A stretch of 64,000 bases of DNA from Punica granatum. Taxonomy: Eukaryota > Streptophyta > Magnoliopsida > Myrtales > Lythraceae. Shown piece by piece: positions 1 to 11,533 of this stretch. How positions within the stretch are numbered: the stretch's first letter is position 1; every line of letters starts with the position of its first letter. Made by a program: the position numbers and the translations under genes. The stretch spans positions 1,550,001 to 1,614,000 of the forward strand of contig NC_045128.1 of NCBI RefSeq assembly GCF_007655135.1, in the 5' to 3' direction. A model generated the notes under the pieces. That model had not been told where the DNA came from and searched no databases. It saw only the letters and a program-made list of their open reading frames with translations.

Positions 1-702
1 AACTACCCATTAGGGTAGGGTTCAGGTAACTCCAATTAAAAATAGGGTAGGATCCGGGTAGTAATTTAAGAAACAAGTGAAAATAGGTTCCAGTTCGGAT
101 TCCAACATACAAGATACCCACGGAACTAATACCCGGGACCTATATTTTTTCAAAAAAATAATAATTTATATTTACATAATTCTCTATAAGCTACAAAATC
201 CTAAGGAGAGCTTATTTGCTTTTTCTAATAAGAAGAACTATATCATTCTTTTTTTTTTGTTAAATAGTTACATAATCTTTTAGTTGCATATTTGCTTTGT
301 TTATTATATAATCCTAAAAGAGCTACATAATCATTTAGTTTTGTGAATGGATGTGATCCGATTAATCTATGTTGACATTTATTTGTTTTATATAATTGTG
401 AATGAGGTCTTTTCAATTTTAGTTATTTATTTTGTTTATTGTACTTGAAGAGAAAAAATAAATTACAGGTTCCAATAAGGTACCTGGAACCTGTAGTATA
501 ATTCAGGTTCTGAGTAGATTCCAATTCCAGATTCCAACATGGTAGGGTTCGGTTCTAAAATCTTGAAACGTGTCTCCTACATAACAGAGTCCAAGTATCG
601 TAAAAAAAAAGGTATCTGGACCCGCACACTCCCTAGTTTCCATCCATCAATGTTTTCAAATGACTGTTCATCATTCATTTGATTGAACGTATTATTTAGG
701 TT
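1..702. other. AT-rich intergenic DNA with a degenerate ggttcc-type repeat
   Basis: No gene is recognised. Variants of a ggttcca / ggaacc motif recur on both strands near 85-100, 465-495 and 505-560. They include a short inverted repeat: acaggttcca at 465-474 and its complement at 485-494. This looks like a decayed non-autonomous transposon or simple-repeat region. I could not define ends or a target duplication. Confidence 0.3.
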
Positions 703-894
703 TTATATCGTTCTTTTTTCCTTTTGGGTGAGATCACCGCATGTCAATTTGATCTGATTCCAATGTGCCTCCATTGTGAATTCCATATCATAGGCTTGGT
801 TTGAAGTGTTGACGTGCCAATCAGAGGACGTGGAATTGTTTAAAGAATATATAATGGTTTGATTCCCTTGAGGTTTGAATCTGAAAGCAAACAT
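703..894 (-). pseudogene. Possible tail of the endogenous caulimovirid remnant
   Basis: A 63-residue open frame lies directly downstream (minus strand) of the third caulimovirid frame and is in a different frame from it. It has no motif I can name. Its position makes it a candidate continuation of the viral remnant after a frameshift, but it could equally be chance. The viral similarity clearly fades here, so the left limit of the insertion is not defined. Confidence 0.2.
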
Positions 895-911
895 GATGTA
901 TGCTTCATGAA

Positions 912-1391
912 TTATGGGAGGCAGTATGTCTGAAATTGGACCCCAGATAGACCACCAGTGGGCAAACCAAAAGGGGAATATGGCTGGTGACTTGGAATGG
1001 AAAAGATTAGCCAGGTGTGTCTGAACTCATGGTTTTGGTACAAAAATGCATTGTACCAGGCTTGCTGGTAATCCCAGTAGGAATACATGGCATTATGGGG
1101 GAGATCGGACGAGAATCTGGCTTGGAATTTATGGATTTGGTATGGTTTTCCCTCATTCCATTCTCTCGGGTGGATCACTCTAAGGATTTTGGCTGTAGAG
1201 TGGGATATGGTGTTTGAGGAGCTAGGGGCAAGGTGGTGTTTAAACTCAACTGAACCTGTATCACTCAAAATTTTCTCATAGTATTCCCGGGTTTTTGAAA
1301 TATCCATTGGCTGGAAATACCAGTTTTCGGGAAACAATTTTGATGCTGCGAAGAATGGATTTTCATGGTAAAAACCTTCTTCCATAATCAA
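912..1391 (-). pseudogene. Endogenous caulimovirid remnant, third frame (virion-associated/unknown protein type)
   Basis: An open frame of about 157 residues whose first ATG (1385-1383) lies 3 bases after the stop of the preceding frame. It is rich in aromatic residues, with a stretch reading YWDYQQAWYNAFLYQNHEF. I associate this kind of WF/WYNAF-rich domain with open frames found beside RNase H in endogenous pararetroviruses of plants. That link is from memory of the family, not from a search. Tight end-to-start packing with its two upstream neighbours fits a polycistronic viral transcript. There is no sign that it is an active virus: the polymerase is truncated and no movement, coat or full reverse-transcriptase region is present in the window. 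Confidence 0.5.
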
Positions 1392-1900
1392 AACAGTTTG
1401 AAATAATGATTTTGGAAACCATGGAGCTGTTTTTGAAGAGCTGGTTTCCTTATCGAAAAATGTTGTGAGACTTTTTCTGCTCTTTTGACAATTTGCCTAG
1501 AGCTCTCTCCCTTACCAGTCTCCAGCAGAGGAGGAGATATCCCAGATAGCGCTTGTGCTAGTTCTGGTTTATCTTTTAATACTGTAATCCATTGCTGGAC
1601 TACCGTATCATTATCGAGATTATGAGGAGAAGAACTCTGTTTTTCAAGAGTTTGAGTCTCCTTTTTGGGTTTAGGAATTTTACCTTGCAGGGTTTGCATG
1701 CAGCCCTGCTTATCGATCTCCTGTTGGAAAGTCTGTCGATAGGTTTTAATCTGGCTATCAACAGTGATCTGACCAATGGAGGGTTGGCTAGAAGCCACTT
1801 GTTTTGAGGATTTCTCCTCTTTTGTTTTTATCGACTGGTTGGGAGCCATTTGTTTTGAGGCCGAGGCCTCTTTTTTAGAGGAACGAGTCCTCATGCTCAT
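1388..1900 (-). pseudogene. Endogenous caulimovirid remnant, second frame (lysine/serine/glutamine-rich protein)
   Basis: An open frame of 170 residues. Its ATG overlaps the TGA of the upstream RNase H frame as ATGA (1900-1897), and its own stop sits 3 bases before the next ATG. The product is highly charged and low in complexity (R, K, S, Q, E), with a basic start MSMRTRSSKKEAS and a predicted helical C-terminal half. It resembles small nucleic-acid-binding or assembly-type viral proteins only in composition. I cannot assign a function. The overlap suggests termination-reinitiation of the kind known in Caulimoviridae. Confidence 0.45.
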
Positions 1901-2391
1901 GGTGGTACCTGCAGGAATTTTCTTGTCAGGAAATCAGGGAGACTGTTAGTCTCACCTTTTATGAATTCGATGTCAAAATCAAATACACTCAAGATAGCTT
2001 GCCATCGGGCAAAAATCTGTTTTGATGCAATGTTTTGAACATCTTTTTGAAGAACCTCCTTTGCAGATTTACAATCAATCCGAAGTAAAAACCTTTGATT
2101 TAAAAGATCAGATTGAAATTTAGAAATGCAAAGAACCACAGAAAGAATTTCTTTTTTTATGGTTGAGTAATTCTTCTGGGTTGGGTTCCAATGTTTTGAT
2201 GTGAACTGAACAACCTGTTCATGTCCATTTTTGGATTGTTTCAAGATTCTTCCGTATTCTTCTTCAGAGGCGTCTGTTTCAACAATCTTTTTTGCAGATG
2301 GGTCTGCCAAGTGTAAACAAGGCAGAGTTTTAATTTGAAACTTGATTTGCTTCACAATGTTGGTTTGTTCATCCGTCCATGGTGGAGTAGA
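1897..2391 (-). pseudogene. Endogenous caulimovirid RNase H domain (C-terminal polymerase fragment)
   Basis: Encodes the end of a pararetroviral reverse transcriptase/RNase H. The visible RNase H landmarks are VETDASEEEYGRIL (the first catalytic Asp, near residue 28 of the open part), a region around STIKKEILSVV (second acidic residue) and LRIDCKSAKEV (third). The protein ends with the FDFDIEFIKGETNSLPDFLTR block typical of Caulimoviridae and related elements. The frame stays readable upstream to about 2391 (PWTDEQ), before any start codon, and the fingers/palm part of the reverse transcriptase is missing. This is therefore a 5'-truncated insertion. Genus is uncertain; petuvirus-like or florendovirus-like are the obvious candidates. 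Confidence 0.65.
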
Positions 2392-4380
2392 AGATATATT
2401 CTGTTATCTTTGGTATTCAAAGTGCAAACAATACAGTTGACCTACATGTATTTATCCATATGTGTACATGCATATATTTAAAAACTCAACATTTTGACAC
2501 GCACCCTCTCATATTTATGGTTGTTGGTCAACAACACATCTCTTGCATGAAAGATGAATCTACTTATTCAATTCTCACACGCCAGAGTTATAAATACGCG
2601 GTATGGCAAATTGAGTCACATGAATAATTTTATATGCATATGATGTAACCTAGTGGATCCAAATAACTCATTCCCATTGTGATCCCAGAATAGGTAACCA
2701 ACATATATACATAAGTTGGAAAGCAAGCGAAAAGAAATGTCATATAAGCTAAATTTTGAAACTCTGAGCTCTCCATTGAATTGACATTCTAATTTCAGTT
2801 CAATGAAGTTTAATTATATTGTTGTGATATATTTAATAAAATTTTGCTTATTTCTCCATATTATTTGCACAGAGTAATATAACATAATTAAAGAATTTTA
2901 TGAAAAGAAAGTATAAATTTCAGAAGAAAGCATGTATTTTGCCTGCTTTTCTATGTGTAGCCAAAATTGAAAGGTCTAAGAAATCTAAGCTCGAACTTTC
3001 AAAATTGTATAATATGAGGCTAATTTTATGCTTTCTGTTAAATTTTCTATTTTCCATTATTTTCAATTAAATTTGTTCTATTTCTAAAATTTGGATATGA
3101 TAAACTAATTCAAAATTCTTTTAAAATAAGAAAACAAATCGGGAGAGAGGGGGACAGTGAAGGTCACCCCTCGCCACCACTACCTCAAGTTCGCGAGATC
3201 CTTGAAGGAGTAATAATAACTTAAATTTTCTGATTTAGAGAAAATGAATAACAGTAATTTCAAAAAAATTTGAATCATGATATATATTAATTTATTTAAA
3301 GAATCAAAATTTGGGGGGAAGGAGGCGAACAGGCGAGTGCCTCTGCACAGAGAACAATAGGTGGTTACTGCATAGGTGGTTACTGCGTGGTGCCCTTCGA
3401 CGAACCACCACTGGCTGGATCTGCCTTTTTCTTTCATTCTTTGATCCCGTAAATTTGCTATCTATGTGTAAGTATATAATTATTCTAATTTTTTACAATT
3501 TATAGATTTTAGGTCTAACTTTTGAAACTTGAAAATATTCTAAATACTAAAAAGGCCCGTTTTGAATATTAACAAATGTGACATCCTGTTTATACAAAAT
3601 AAATGTTTTGGTCAGAAAGAGAAAATAATTCGAATGTTTTTATCTTTTTTTGTACTTACCCCGAATGAATATTTAGCAAAAATTAAAATATGTGATTTAC
3701 ATGCAAAAGAAAATATTCATTGCTATCGAGATAATTCTTTTTACAAAGAATTAGAATTATAAGCAATTAGACGATCCTTTTTTGTTATTTTGCTTTTCTC
3801 TTTTTTTTTAAAAAAAAGTGTTCACTTCTTATGCTCTTAATTATAATGATTTTAACCATGCTTTTTGCTTACTTTTTTTTATATTAATTAATTTATTGCT
3901 TTTTTTCTGCTTATTTTAAAATTTATTATATGTGTAATACAACAAGAATATTAAATTACTAATATACTTAATTGAATATTTATTACAATTTCTTTTTTAT
4001 TAAACATTAGACTTGAATTTTTTTTCTTTTATTTTGATTAACTACTTCAAATATCCAATATATATATATATATATTTTGGTATTGTGCAATATTAAAAGA
4101 TTATACTTTCACTTCTTATATTAGGCTTAATTTTTTTAAGATAAATAGACTTAATTTTACTTAAAAAAATTGAATTAATTATTTATAATTTTTGATAATG
4201 TCAATTATGTTTTATATAAATAAAAATTATAAATATGATATTAAGTAATTAATATTTATTGATTTGATATCTTTAAACCAACCAATAAGATTATCAATTA
4301 ATTATATATTTTTCAAATGAAATTTAATTTTTTTTATATGTTTTCTAGCATTTTATAAGTATTACGTCTTACCATCGAGA
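2392..4380. other. AT-rich intergenic DNA, no gene seen
   Basis: AT-rich sequence with poly-A/T tracts and a short TA microsatellite near 4057-4073. Small open frames at 3180-3437, 3311-3505 and 3562-3762 have no recognisable domain, biased composition or supporting start context. The stretch just left of 4417 may be the body of a Helitron. Confidence 0.4.
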
Positions 4381-4417
4381 AACTTTTCACATGCAATGCA
4401 TGTGTAGATTCACTAGT
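4381..4417 (+). mobile_element. Probable Helitron 3' terminus
   Basis: A short hairpin, cacatgcaatgcatgtg (4388-4404), is followed 8 bases later by CTAGT (4413-4417). A hairpin shortly before CTRRT is the diagnostic 3' end of plant Helitrons. The matching 5' TC end was not located, and the base after CTAGT is G, not the expected T. Element boundaries therefore remain open. Confidence 0.4.
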
Positions 4418-4677
4418 GTATATATATATATATATACACGTACGTAATCAAGCTTTATGTGTACAACTATTCCTGCAGGTTGGCGAGAAGAACGAATTCA
4501 ATGCCCCGGGATCGAACGGCTAGCTCATGAGGAAATTCAATAAATGTTCGTTGGGGGGTAGTTGTATCCGCCAACTCTCCCTGTCTTTCCTCTCTTCACC
4601 ACACCCTTTAAATTCCTAATTGACTTTTCCTTCTTCATCTCCCATATTACGAATTAAACTCTCACGTTTTACCTCTT

Positions 4678-4680
<3 letters not shown>

Positions 4681-4709
<29 letters not shown>
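4681..4709. repeat. TA microsatellite upstream of KCS
   Basis: About 14 uninterrupted TA units, followed by a C9 run (about 4715-4723). It lies roughly 245 bases upstream of the KCS start codon, so it may sit in or near the promoter. A core TATA box cannot be told apart from it. Confidence 0.8.
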
Positions 4710-4712
<3 letters not shown>

Positions 4713-4769
4713 CACCCCCCCCCATGATTTCAGCCTTGTAAGGAGGTGTAAATAACCAGTCACAGAAAT

Positions 4770-4870
4770 TGGATTCTGTCAGTTCGGTTAGTTCGGTTCT
4801 CACATGCTCTACGCTTGAGTCAGTGTGAGCAACCGATTGGCGCTCATAGTAAAATAGCCCCACCGGAGAC
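4770..4870 (+). promoter_or_regulatory. Promoter-proximal block conserved with the neighbouring KCS pseudogene
   Basis: The stretch containing cggttctcacatg, cttgag, gtgagcaaccgattgg, tagtaaaa and ccccacc matches, in order and spacing, the region at about 11873-11946 ahead of the KCS pseudogene. The rest of the two flanks is much less alike. Non-coding conservation between duplicates implies either recent duplication including the promoter or retained control elements. No specific factor site is claimed. Confidence 0.45.
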
Positions 4871-4955
4871 ATTCATTTACTTGTATTAGCTAGCTAGCCT
4901 GGTCTCTCACAGTCCTAGCTACAATTATCGGGGAAGTAGCACGGCCCGTTTCGTC

Positions 4956-7746
4956 ATGGCCGAGGAGAAGAAGGTGGCACGGAATGAGGAATCTGCAGGG
5001 TCCATTTCAGTTGGTCGATCCCGGCCCGAAAGACGCGATGGCAAGAACAAGCTCCCGAACTTCCTCCTCTCGGTCCGGCTCAAGTATGTGAAGCTGGGCT
5101 ACCACTACCTCATCTCAAACGCCATGTACCTACTGCTCGTGCCGCTTCTCGGGGTAGCCTCGGCCCACCTGTCGACCCTGACCTTGGACGACTTGATCAA
5201 CCTGTGGAACAACCTCCGGTTCAACCTCGTGACCGTGGTGCTTTGCTCGGCCCTGATGGTGTTCCTAGCCACGGTTTACTTCATGACCCGGCCGAGGACT
5301 GTTTACCTCGTGGACTTCTCGTGCTACAAGCCCGAGCCAGCCAGGAAGTGCACGAGGGAGATGTTCATGGAGCGGTCCGAGCTCACCGGCACGTTCACCG
5401 AGCACAACCTAGGGTTCCAGAGGAAGATCGTTGAGCGGTCGGGGCTGGGGCAGGACACCTACCTCCCCGAGGCGGTGCTTCGTGTCCCACCTAACCCGTG
5501 CATGGCCGAGGCCAGGAAGGAGGCCGAGGTGGTCATGTTCGGGGCAATTGACCAGCTCCTCGCTAAGACCGGAGTCAAGGCCAAGGACATAGGGATCTTG
5601 GTGGTGAACTGTAGCCTGTTCAACCCGACGCCATCACTTTCCGCCATGATCGTAAATCACTACAAGCTCAGAGGCAACATTCTCAGCTACAACCTCGGCG
5701 GGATGGGATGCAGCGCTGGGCTTATCTCCATCGATCTTGCGAAACAGCTTTTACAGGTAATTAATAAGTTTACTTTTTTAAAAAACAAGATCGTTAAACT
5801 AGTCAATTATGCATGTACATCATTTCAGATTTGTTCAATTAAGCATGATCATGGTTGTTCGAATACCATCCACTTGTTCGGAAAATGTACATTCGAGGAA
5901 TGCCCGGGTTGTTTCCAGTATGTCAAAGGTGCAAACTCATTATGAGAGAACTAATATTGCGTTTGGTTTTAAAGTAGTACTTTAAAATTAGATTTTAATT
6001 TTGAAAAAGGATGGTATAAATGGAGTCTATCATTTGACTTTGTATGAGTTATTTTGTTTTGTTGTGAAAAAAATTATATCAATGGAATCCATTCATTGAC
6101 TTTGTATAAGCTATTTTATTTTATTGTGAGTAAAATTAAATTAAAATTGTGATTTTCACATTTACAAACCAAACAAGTTAACTCTCCATTGTTGGGAAGA
6201 TATTGAAGACAGTTGGGAAAATTGATTGGACGGACCAGAAAGATAAACATAGGTGGCACGCCATTAATAACTGAATTCCCTCTTACTGTTCTGGTCACAG
6301 TATATTTATGATATCATGCTCGATTTCAGCTACGCATTAATTAGCTACTTCCCAACTAAATTGACCGTCAGACAAAAAATAAACCATATTAGACTGTGGT
6401 ATACTCTTTGTCTTACTGTGGTACACTCTTTATCTGCAACCATAAGGTTTGAAGTTTAATACTTACAAAATGAAAAGAATGCACGTGAAACTTTTTTAAA
6501 AAAAATTGAAAAGATAAATTACAATAAAATTGAATGAATTAGGAAGCTACCAAAATTTTTTTGACATTAATGTTGGAGTATCACTTTGGCATTTATGAGC
6601 ATATAATTGAAGAAAAAGACATGTACTTGACTTCACTATTAAGACAAAATCCTAATTTTCTGTAGCATATAAAATAATTATCTTGTATTTTTTACTATTT
6701 ACTCTTCTTCCGCCAAAAAAAAAAGAAGCTATTTAGTCTGCAGATAAACTTAACTGTAATTACTATTTTACATTAAATTAAAAAGGTTTGATTAACTTGT
6801 GCCCTTGATTACCGAGAAAAACTTATGCCCTTGATTTGAGTAAAATTTTGGAGGCCAAACTAGTTACATATTAAGTATTGATGTTTATTTCCTGAAACGT
6901 TGGAAAAATTTATAAAATGTTAATGTAATTCCTTATGAACCTTAAATTTAACTGCAGGTTCAACCCAACTCCTATGCCCTTGTCGTGAGCATGGAGAACA
7001 TCACTCTCAACTGGTACTTTGGAAACGAGCGGTCGATGCTTGTTTCGAATTGCCTCTTCAGAATGGGCGGTGCTGCCATTCTTCTCTCGAACCGCTCCTC
7101 AGATCGCCGCCACTCCAAGTACCAGCTCATCCATACCGTGCGCACCCACAAGGGCGCTGACGACAAATGCTACAGCTGCGTCTTCCAACAAGAGGATGAA
7201 ACCAAAAGGATTGGTGTCGCCCTTTCAAAGGACCTCATGGCAGTGGCAGGAGAAGCCCTGAAGACCAATATCACGACCTTGGGGCCGCTAGTCCTCCCAA
7301 TGTCCGAGCAACTCCTCTTTTTTGCGACGCTAGTTGCAAGGAAAGTCTTCAAGATGAAGATAAAGCCTTACATTCCCGATTTCAAGCTCGCATTTGAGCA
7401 CTTCTGTATCCATGCCGGTGGGAGGGCGGTTTTGGATGAGCTTGAGAAGAACCTCGAGCTCACTGACTGGCACATGGAACCTTCGAGGATGACCCTCTAT
7501 AGGTTCGGGAACACATCGAGCAGTTCCCTATGGTATGAACTGGCTTATTCCGAGGCTAAGGGAAGGATTATGAAAGGTGACCGGACGTGGCAGATTGCAT
7601 TCGGGTCTGGATTTAAGTGTAACAGTGCAGTTTGGGAGGCGCTGAGGACCATCAATCCGGCCAAGGAGAAGAACCCTTGGATGGATGAGATCGATGGGTT
7701 CCCAGTTCCAGTGCCAAATGTTGCATCCATCAATGGTTCTAAATGA
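4956..7746 (+). CDS. KCS11-like: 3-ketoacyl-CoA synthase (KCS4/9/11/17-type), intact, two exons
   Basis: Condensing enzyme of the ER fatty-acid elongase. It joins malonyl-CoA to a long acyl-CoA to make very-long-chain 3-ketoacyl-CoA for waxes, suberin, sphingolipids and phospholipids. Exons are 4956-5756 and 6958-7746; the GT-AG intron (5757-6957) is phase 0. The 529-residue product is of normal family length. Two N-terminal membrane segments (about residues 51-72 and 91-110) precede the FAE1/CUT1-type thiolase fold. The catalytic triad is visible: Cys252 in GGMGCSAG, His419 in FCIHAGGR and Asn452 in RFGNTSSSS, with further conserved His331 and His415. The close match to the Arabidopsis KCS11 group is from memory. 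Many KCS genes lack introns, so the intron, which carries a MITE, is worth noting. A diverged tandem copy lies 4.3 kb downstream. Confidence 0.93.
5955..6176. mobile_element. MITE-like insertion in the KCS intron
   Basis: The ends read gcgtttggttttaa at about 5959 and, as the complement, ttacaaaccaaac near 6163-6175. They flank about 190 AT-rich bases with two copies of a ttgactttgtat(g/a)ag motif. Terminal GCGTTTGG/CCAAAC inverted repeats are common on plant hAT- or PIF-like MITEs. A clear target duplication was not found. It resembles the element at 52745-52990. Confidence 0.45.
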
Positions 7747-8804
7747 TCATCATTCATATAATTTATCTGATTCAACATATTGAATAATTAAATTAATTAG
7801 GTGTGTGAAGAAATTGAGTCCCACATTATCATTCTTTTGGTTTGCAGTGTTAATTTTGATTTTAGTAAAAATATGAATTACGCATTACCATTGTCACTCT
7901 ATTTCTATTACATGTTTAACATTCCTCGACACACATTCTTTTAACTAAGCATATGCACGAGCTTGGCTAGCTAACTAGTACATGGCAATTATACTCGGAT
8001 TGGGAGACCTGTTCGAGAGCCTTGGTAAGCATGAAAATCGAATAATAAGCTGAAGGCAAAACGATTCAAACGTTATATCTATTTTCCGATACGTTAATGC
8101 AGAAATTTCCTGAAAATTTGATGTTCCAAATAAAGTTAGCTTGGCATGCATTGTATCTTACTTAGCTTTTACGTATAGTACGGGGCCGAAGACCAAACTT
8201 GGCGTTATATTTATATTTGTTGGTTAACTTCATGTCGAGTCAGTAGTTAGGGTGTTTAAGAGACATGTGCCCTTTAGACTTCTGATGTCCACGCTATCAT
8301 TAATGCGGATTGCATTTCACGTGGTTTGGTCGGGACAAGAGGCGGATACAAGACATCATGATCATAGAAAGTGAAAACTGGAACGTCCAACTTTCATGAC
8401 ACAACCCTCCATACATAAGATAAAACTAACCCGAGATGAAGCATGTGAGCGTTCACCGTAAGACTCGTCAAGGAAATCTTAGCACGTTTCGTGAATTGTC
8501 TTCTGTATTCATATTTTTCTCGATGGCAACCCGAGATTGTATAAACGCATCACTCGATCTTATATAATTATGCTAATACGACAGACTCAATCGAGAGCGA
8601 TTGAAGTTGTTAATTTCTTGTGTATTGTATACTATGTTTTTCTTGTCATTGTTTGGTGTTAGGTGGTCGGCCAAAGGAAAGGGAAAGCCACAATAAGCAG
8701 TTAGCTCAGATTGTTGAGAATTCTTCTTGATTTGTAATTTCCATGTGTAATCTCACTCTAATTAAGACAAAATTAATTATAACATAATCGTAAGATTGAT
8801 TGTC

Positions 8805-9323
8805 TCACCAAAACTCAGAATTATTTGGGACAAAAAGACGACGCCGACTTAAAATCGAAATTTCGAGATGTCTGCAGGCACCCAGTATGTCATGGAATTG
8901 TAGCACACACTTCGTCCATATGTCAAACTGAATCATTAAAATGATAGCAGGGCCAGGGGCGATGTTAGAAGATTGCATTTGCAATTGGTTAAGATATGCC
9001 TGCCCTGTAAAAGGAAGAGGAGATGTCGTAGGTGAGAATATTAACAAGTAGATGAATTTAATTCTATCAATATCAACCGGGCACCTATGTGTCGAATAAC
9101 GTGAATGAATAGATTCTTGTGCAATAAGTAGGGGATTGAGTGCAAGAATGCACCCACACATCACATGGCTCACAGCACCGTTCAACCATAATACATCAAC
9201 TGTATAATGACCAAAGAAACAAAACAAATATGATAGTGCGCCAGTTTTCGGCCCCAGTTCACATTTCTCAATTGCTACTTTGTTGGTATCCACTGCTTGA
9301 TTTAGACGAGGGCGATGGATCAA
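8805..9323 (-). CDS. Unrecognised 172-codon open frame, doubtful
   Basis: The longest open frame in the inter-KCS spacer. The product would have mixed composition with several Cys/His and a hydrophobic middle, but no motif I can name, no splice pattern, and no clear promoter. Base composition here is higher in GC than the flanks, which makes a chance open frame easier. It may be a decayed transposon or gene fragment. Without homology or transcript evidence it should not be treated as a gene. Confidence 0.12.
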   Translation of the reverse strand: MIHRPRLNQAVDTNKVAIEKCELGPKTGALSYLFCFFGHYTVDVLWLNGAVSHVMCGCILALNPLLIAQESIHSRYSTHRCPVDIDRIKFIYLLIFSPTTSPLPFTGQAYLNQLQMQSSNIAPGPAIILMIQFDIWTKCVLQFHDILGACRHLEISILSRRRLFVPNNSEFW

Positions 9324-9700
9324 AAGACAAATAATTAAATAAGTTCAAGAAAAAAGAAGAAAGAAAAATAAAAAGTTCAACAAAGTTTCGTCGTCTCTTC
9401 GCTTGACCTACTATAATGCAAAATATATGACCAACAAATGATAAATTTTATTTTTGAGTTGAAAATTGATGAAATTCACTATCTCCTAGATTTCCCCTTC
9501 TCAAACAAGCCACACAACTCAAAACCACCCTAACATTTTGACCGAAAGGAAGAACTTTTTCTTCTTCTTACTATTTTTAGTGTTCACTTTATTTGAGAAT
9601 TGAGAATAAAAATTTTAATTCCTTATGAATTTATTTTATGCAAGTAAGTCGGTATAAATCGGCTATAGATCAAGTTAAGTTGACTAATTAATCTCAAATT

Positions 9701-9990
9701 GAACTACGAATTTCTTCTCTACCATGTCAGTAGATTAAAAGTTTTATATGAATTCTAGTATGTTGGTTGAGTTTCTATGATTCTTAGAATTTTATAATAT
9801 AGAAAGAACGTCCAATAAATAACCGGTACATTTGATTTTCAATTTGCATCCCGTAAATCTTCACAAATTTACAAAATCTTTAGCAAAAATTGAACTACAA
9901 ATTTCATCTTTACCATGTCAGTAGATTAAAAGTTTTATATCAATTTTAGCACATCAGTTGAGTTTTTGTAATTCTTAAAGTTTTATATGA
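9701..9990. repeat. Direct repeat of about 100 bp, 191-bp period
   Basis: The block starting gaactacgaatttc (9701) and containing accatgtcagtagattaaaag recurs at 9892 (gaactacaaatttc) with scattered substitutions. It contains no open frame. It looks like a local tandem duplication that has since diverged. Confidence 0.7.
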
Positions 9991-11533
9991 GCTTTATTAT
10001 ATATAAAATATAAAAATTGAAAACAAAAAAGTGCAAAAAAAAATTGAAATGGATGGATGAACGTGTAGGACGAGAAAGGGAGAGAAAGAAGTGAGGAACA
10101 GAAAGAGTGGAAGAGAGAATATAGGAAAATGTGGGTATTTACTGAGAGAAAATTACAATTCTGTTCTTAATCATATGATTATTATTAATTAGTATTATAT
10201 TTAAGGGAATTTTTTCGAAAAGCGAAAGTTGACCGAAAATGTTTTTTTTTTCTGTCCTTATAATAATATGGATACAGATATAGATATAGATTACACTAAG
10301 TAATAAATTAATATCTTAAATATATATCATAAAAAATGGAAAATAATCGGATAACACGGTAATGAACATAAGCACAAATTTATAAACTGAAATTGACATT
10401 TAATATCTTGCAGTAGTGGGCCGAGGCCTAATAAGTGGGCCCTACGGGTAAGACGATAATGCGGGAAAACTGAGATGGGCTTCTTCATCTATGGGCCCAA
10501 AGGGAATAAAAAACGATGAAAGGCCTGGAGTGAGCATGTGGAGACCGTAGATTTTAATCTCCATGAAATATTCTTGGGGCCGACATCTCATGTGTATCCT
10601 CCTATCTATCGAAGCGGCCGACCGATGGGCGGTCGTGTTTCACACAACATAATATATATAATAATATACTATTATTTAATTTAATTGTTCTTAATTCAAT
10701 CTTATAGGCCGATATATAAAGTATTTAAATAGAGATTATTACTTATGGAATTTGAATAAACTCACAATATTATGATAAGATGCATCAATATAATGACATA
10801 ATAAGAGTTGGTCGAAAAATATGTCTTTCATATGTTTTATAATAATTGTATTAAATTGAAGTATAATTTAATTATGAAGCAAATAATATATATTTTCCAT
10901 CACATATATAATGTGCATGATTTTATTTATTAGTTTTCCCGTGCATTCCACTACAACCCTACTAGTTATCATATATACATATGCCAGCCTTAAAGATGAT
11001 CAAAATTTTTTACACGTATCGTCTGATATATGGTCATAGGTAAACGAACGACGTACATCTCCCTGAATGGAAAGATCTGTTTATTCAAATACATGAAGGA
11101 TTATATGCATGCTAGTTCTAAACAACCTCATTCACTTTTTGATCCAAAATGGATAAAAATCCTCACTCTTGTTTTGAGCCCAAGTCGGTAATTTCATCAA
11201 AAGATTATTTAGGGACTTCTCATCCTCCTTTTTCTATATGTACAAAAAAAATTATATATATAGTCACTTCGAAATATGATTTAAAAACTAACTGATCAAA
11301 CATATAATACCTCATAACAACAGTACGAGTTCTCCCGTGATGCCTAGTGTTAGTGAAATGAATGACGTGAACGTTGGTCCGCAAAGGATAGAAGCCACGG
11401 TTCTTTCTCCAACATCTCTATTTTAATTCCAGTGGCTTTACTCATTCCCTCTACTAAAGCCTTCGCCTCTGATCTCTAATTTATACATGTTAACTTCCTC
11501 CCCGTCTAAGCCTTGTAAAATAGGTCTAAATAG

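Larger units (their letters stand above)
7747..11520. other. Spacer between the two KCS copies; no gene supported
   Basis: 3' flank of the KCS gene followed by AT-rich DNA. The only long open frame is 8805-9323 on the minus strand (172 codons). It shows no domain, transmembrane pattern or homology that I can recognise, so it is left as a weak hypothetical. A 100-bp direct repeat lies at 9701-9990. A poorly characterised, somewhat GC-richer patch spans 10400-10640. Confidence 0.4.

Noticed and set aside
4681..4709. TA run as the KCS TATA box
   Set aside because: A long TA microsatellite cannot be told from a core promoter element by eye, and its distance to the ATG is not informative.
5204..5434. 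Extra open frames inside KCS exon 1 (also 5459-5647 minus) and exon 2 (6972-7166 minus, 7170-7352 minus)
   Set aside because: Out-of-frame shadows of a well-supported coding exon.
5757..5945. Reading KCS exon 1 as a single-exon 329-residue protein through 5945
   Set aside because: Family similarity stops exactly at a splice donor (cag|gtaatt) and resumes in phase at 6958. The extra 62 codons are intron sequence.
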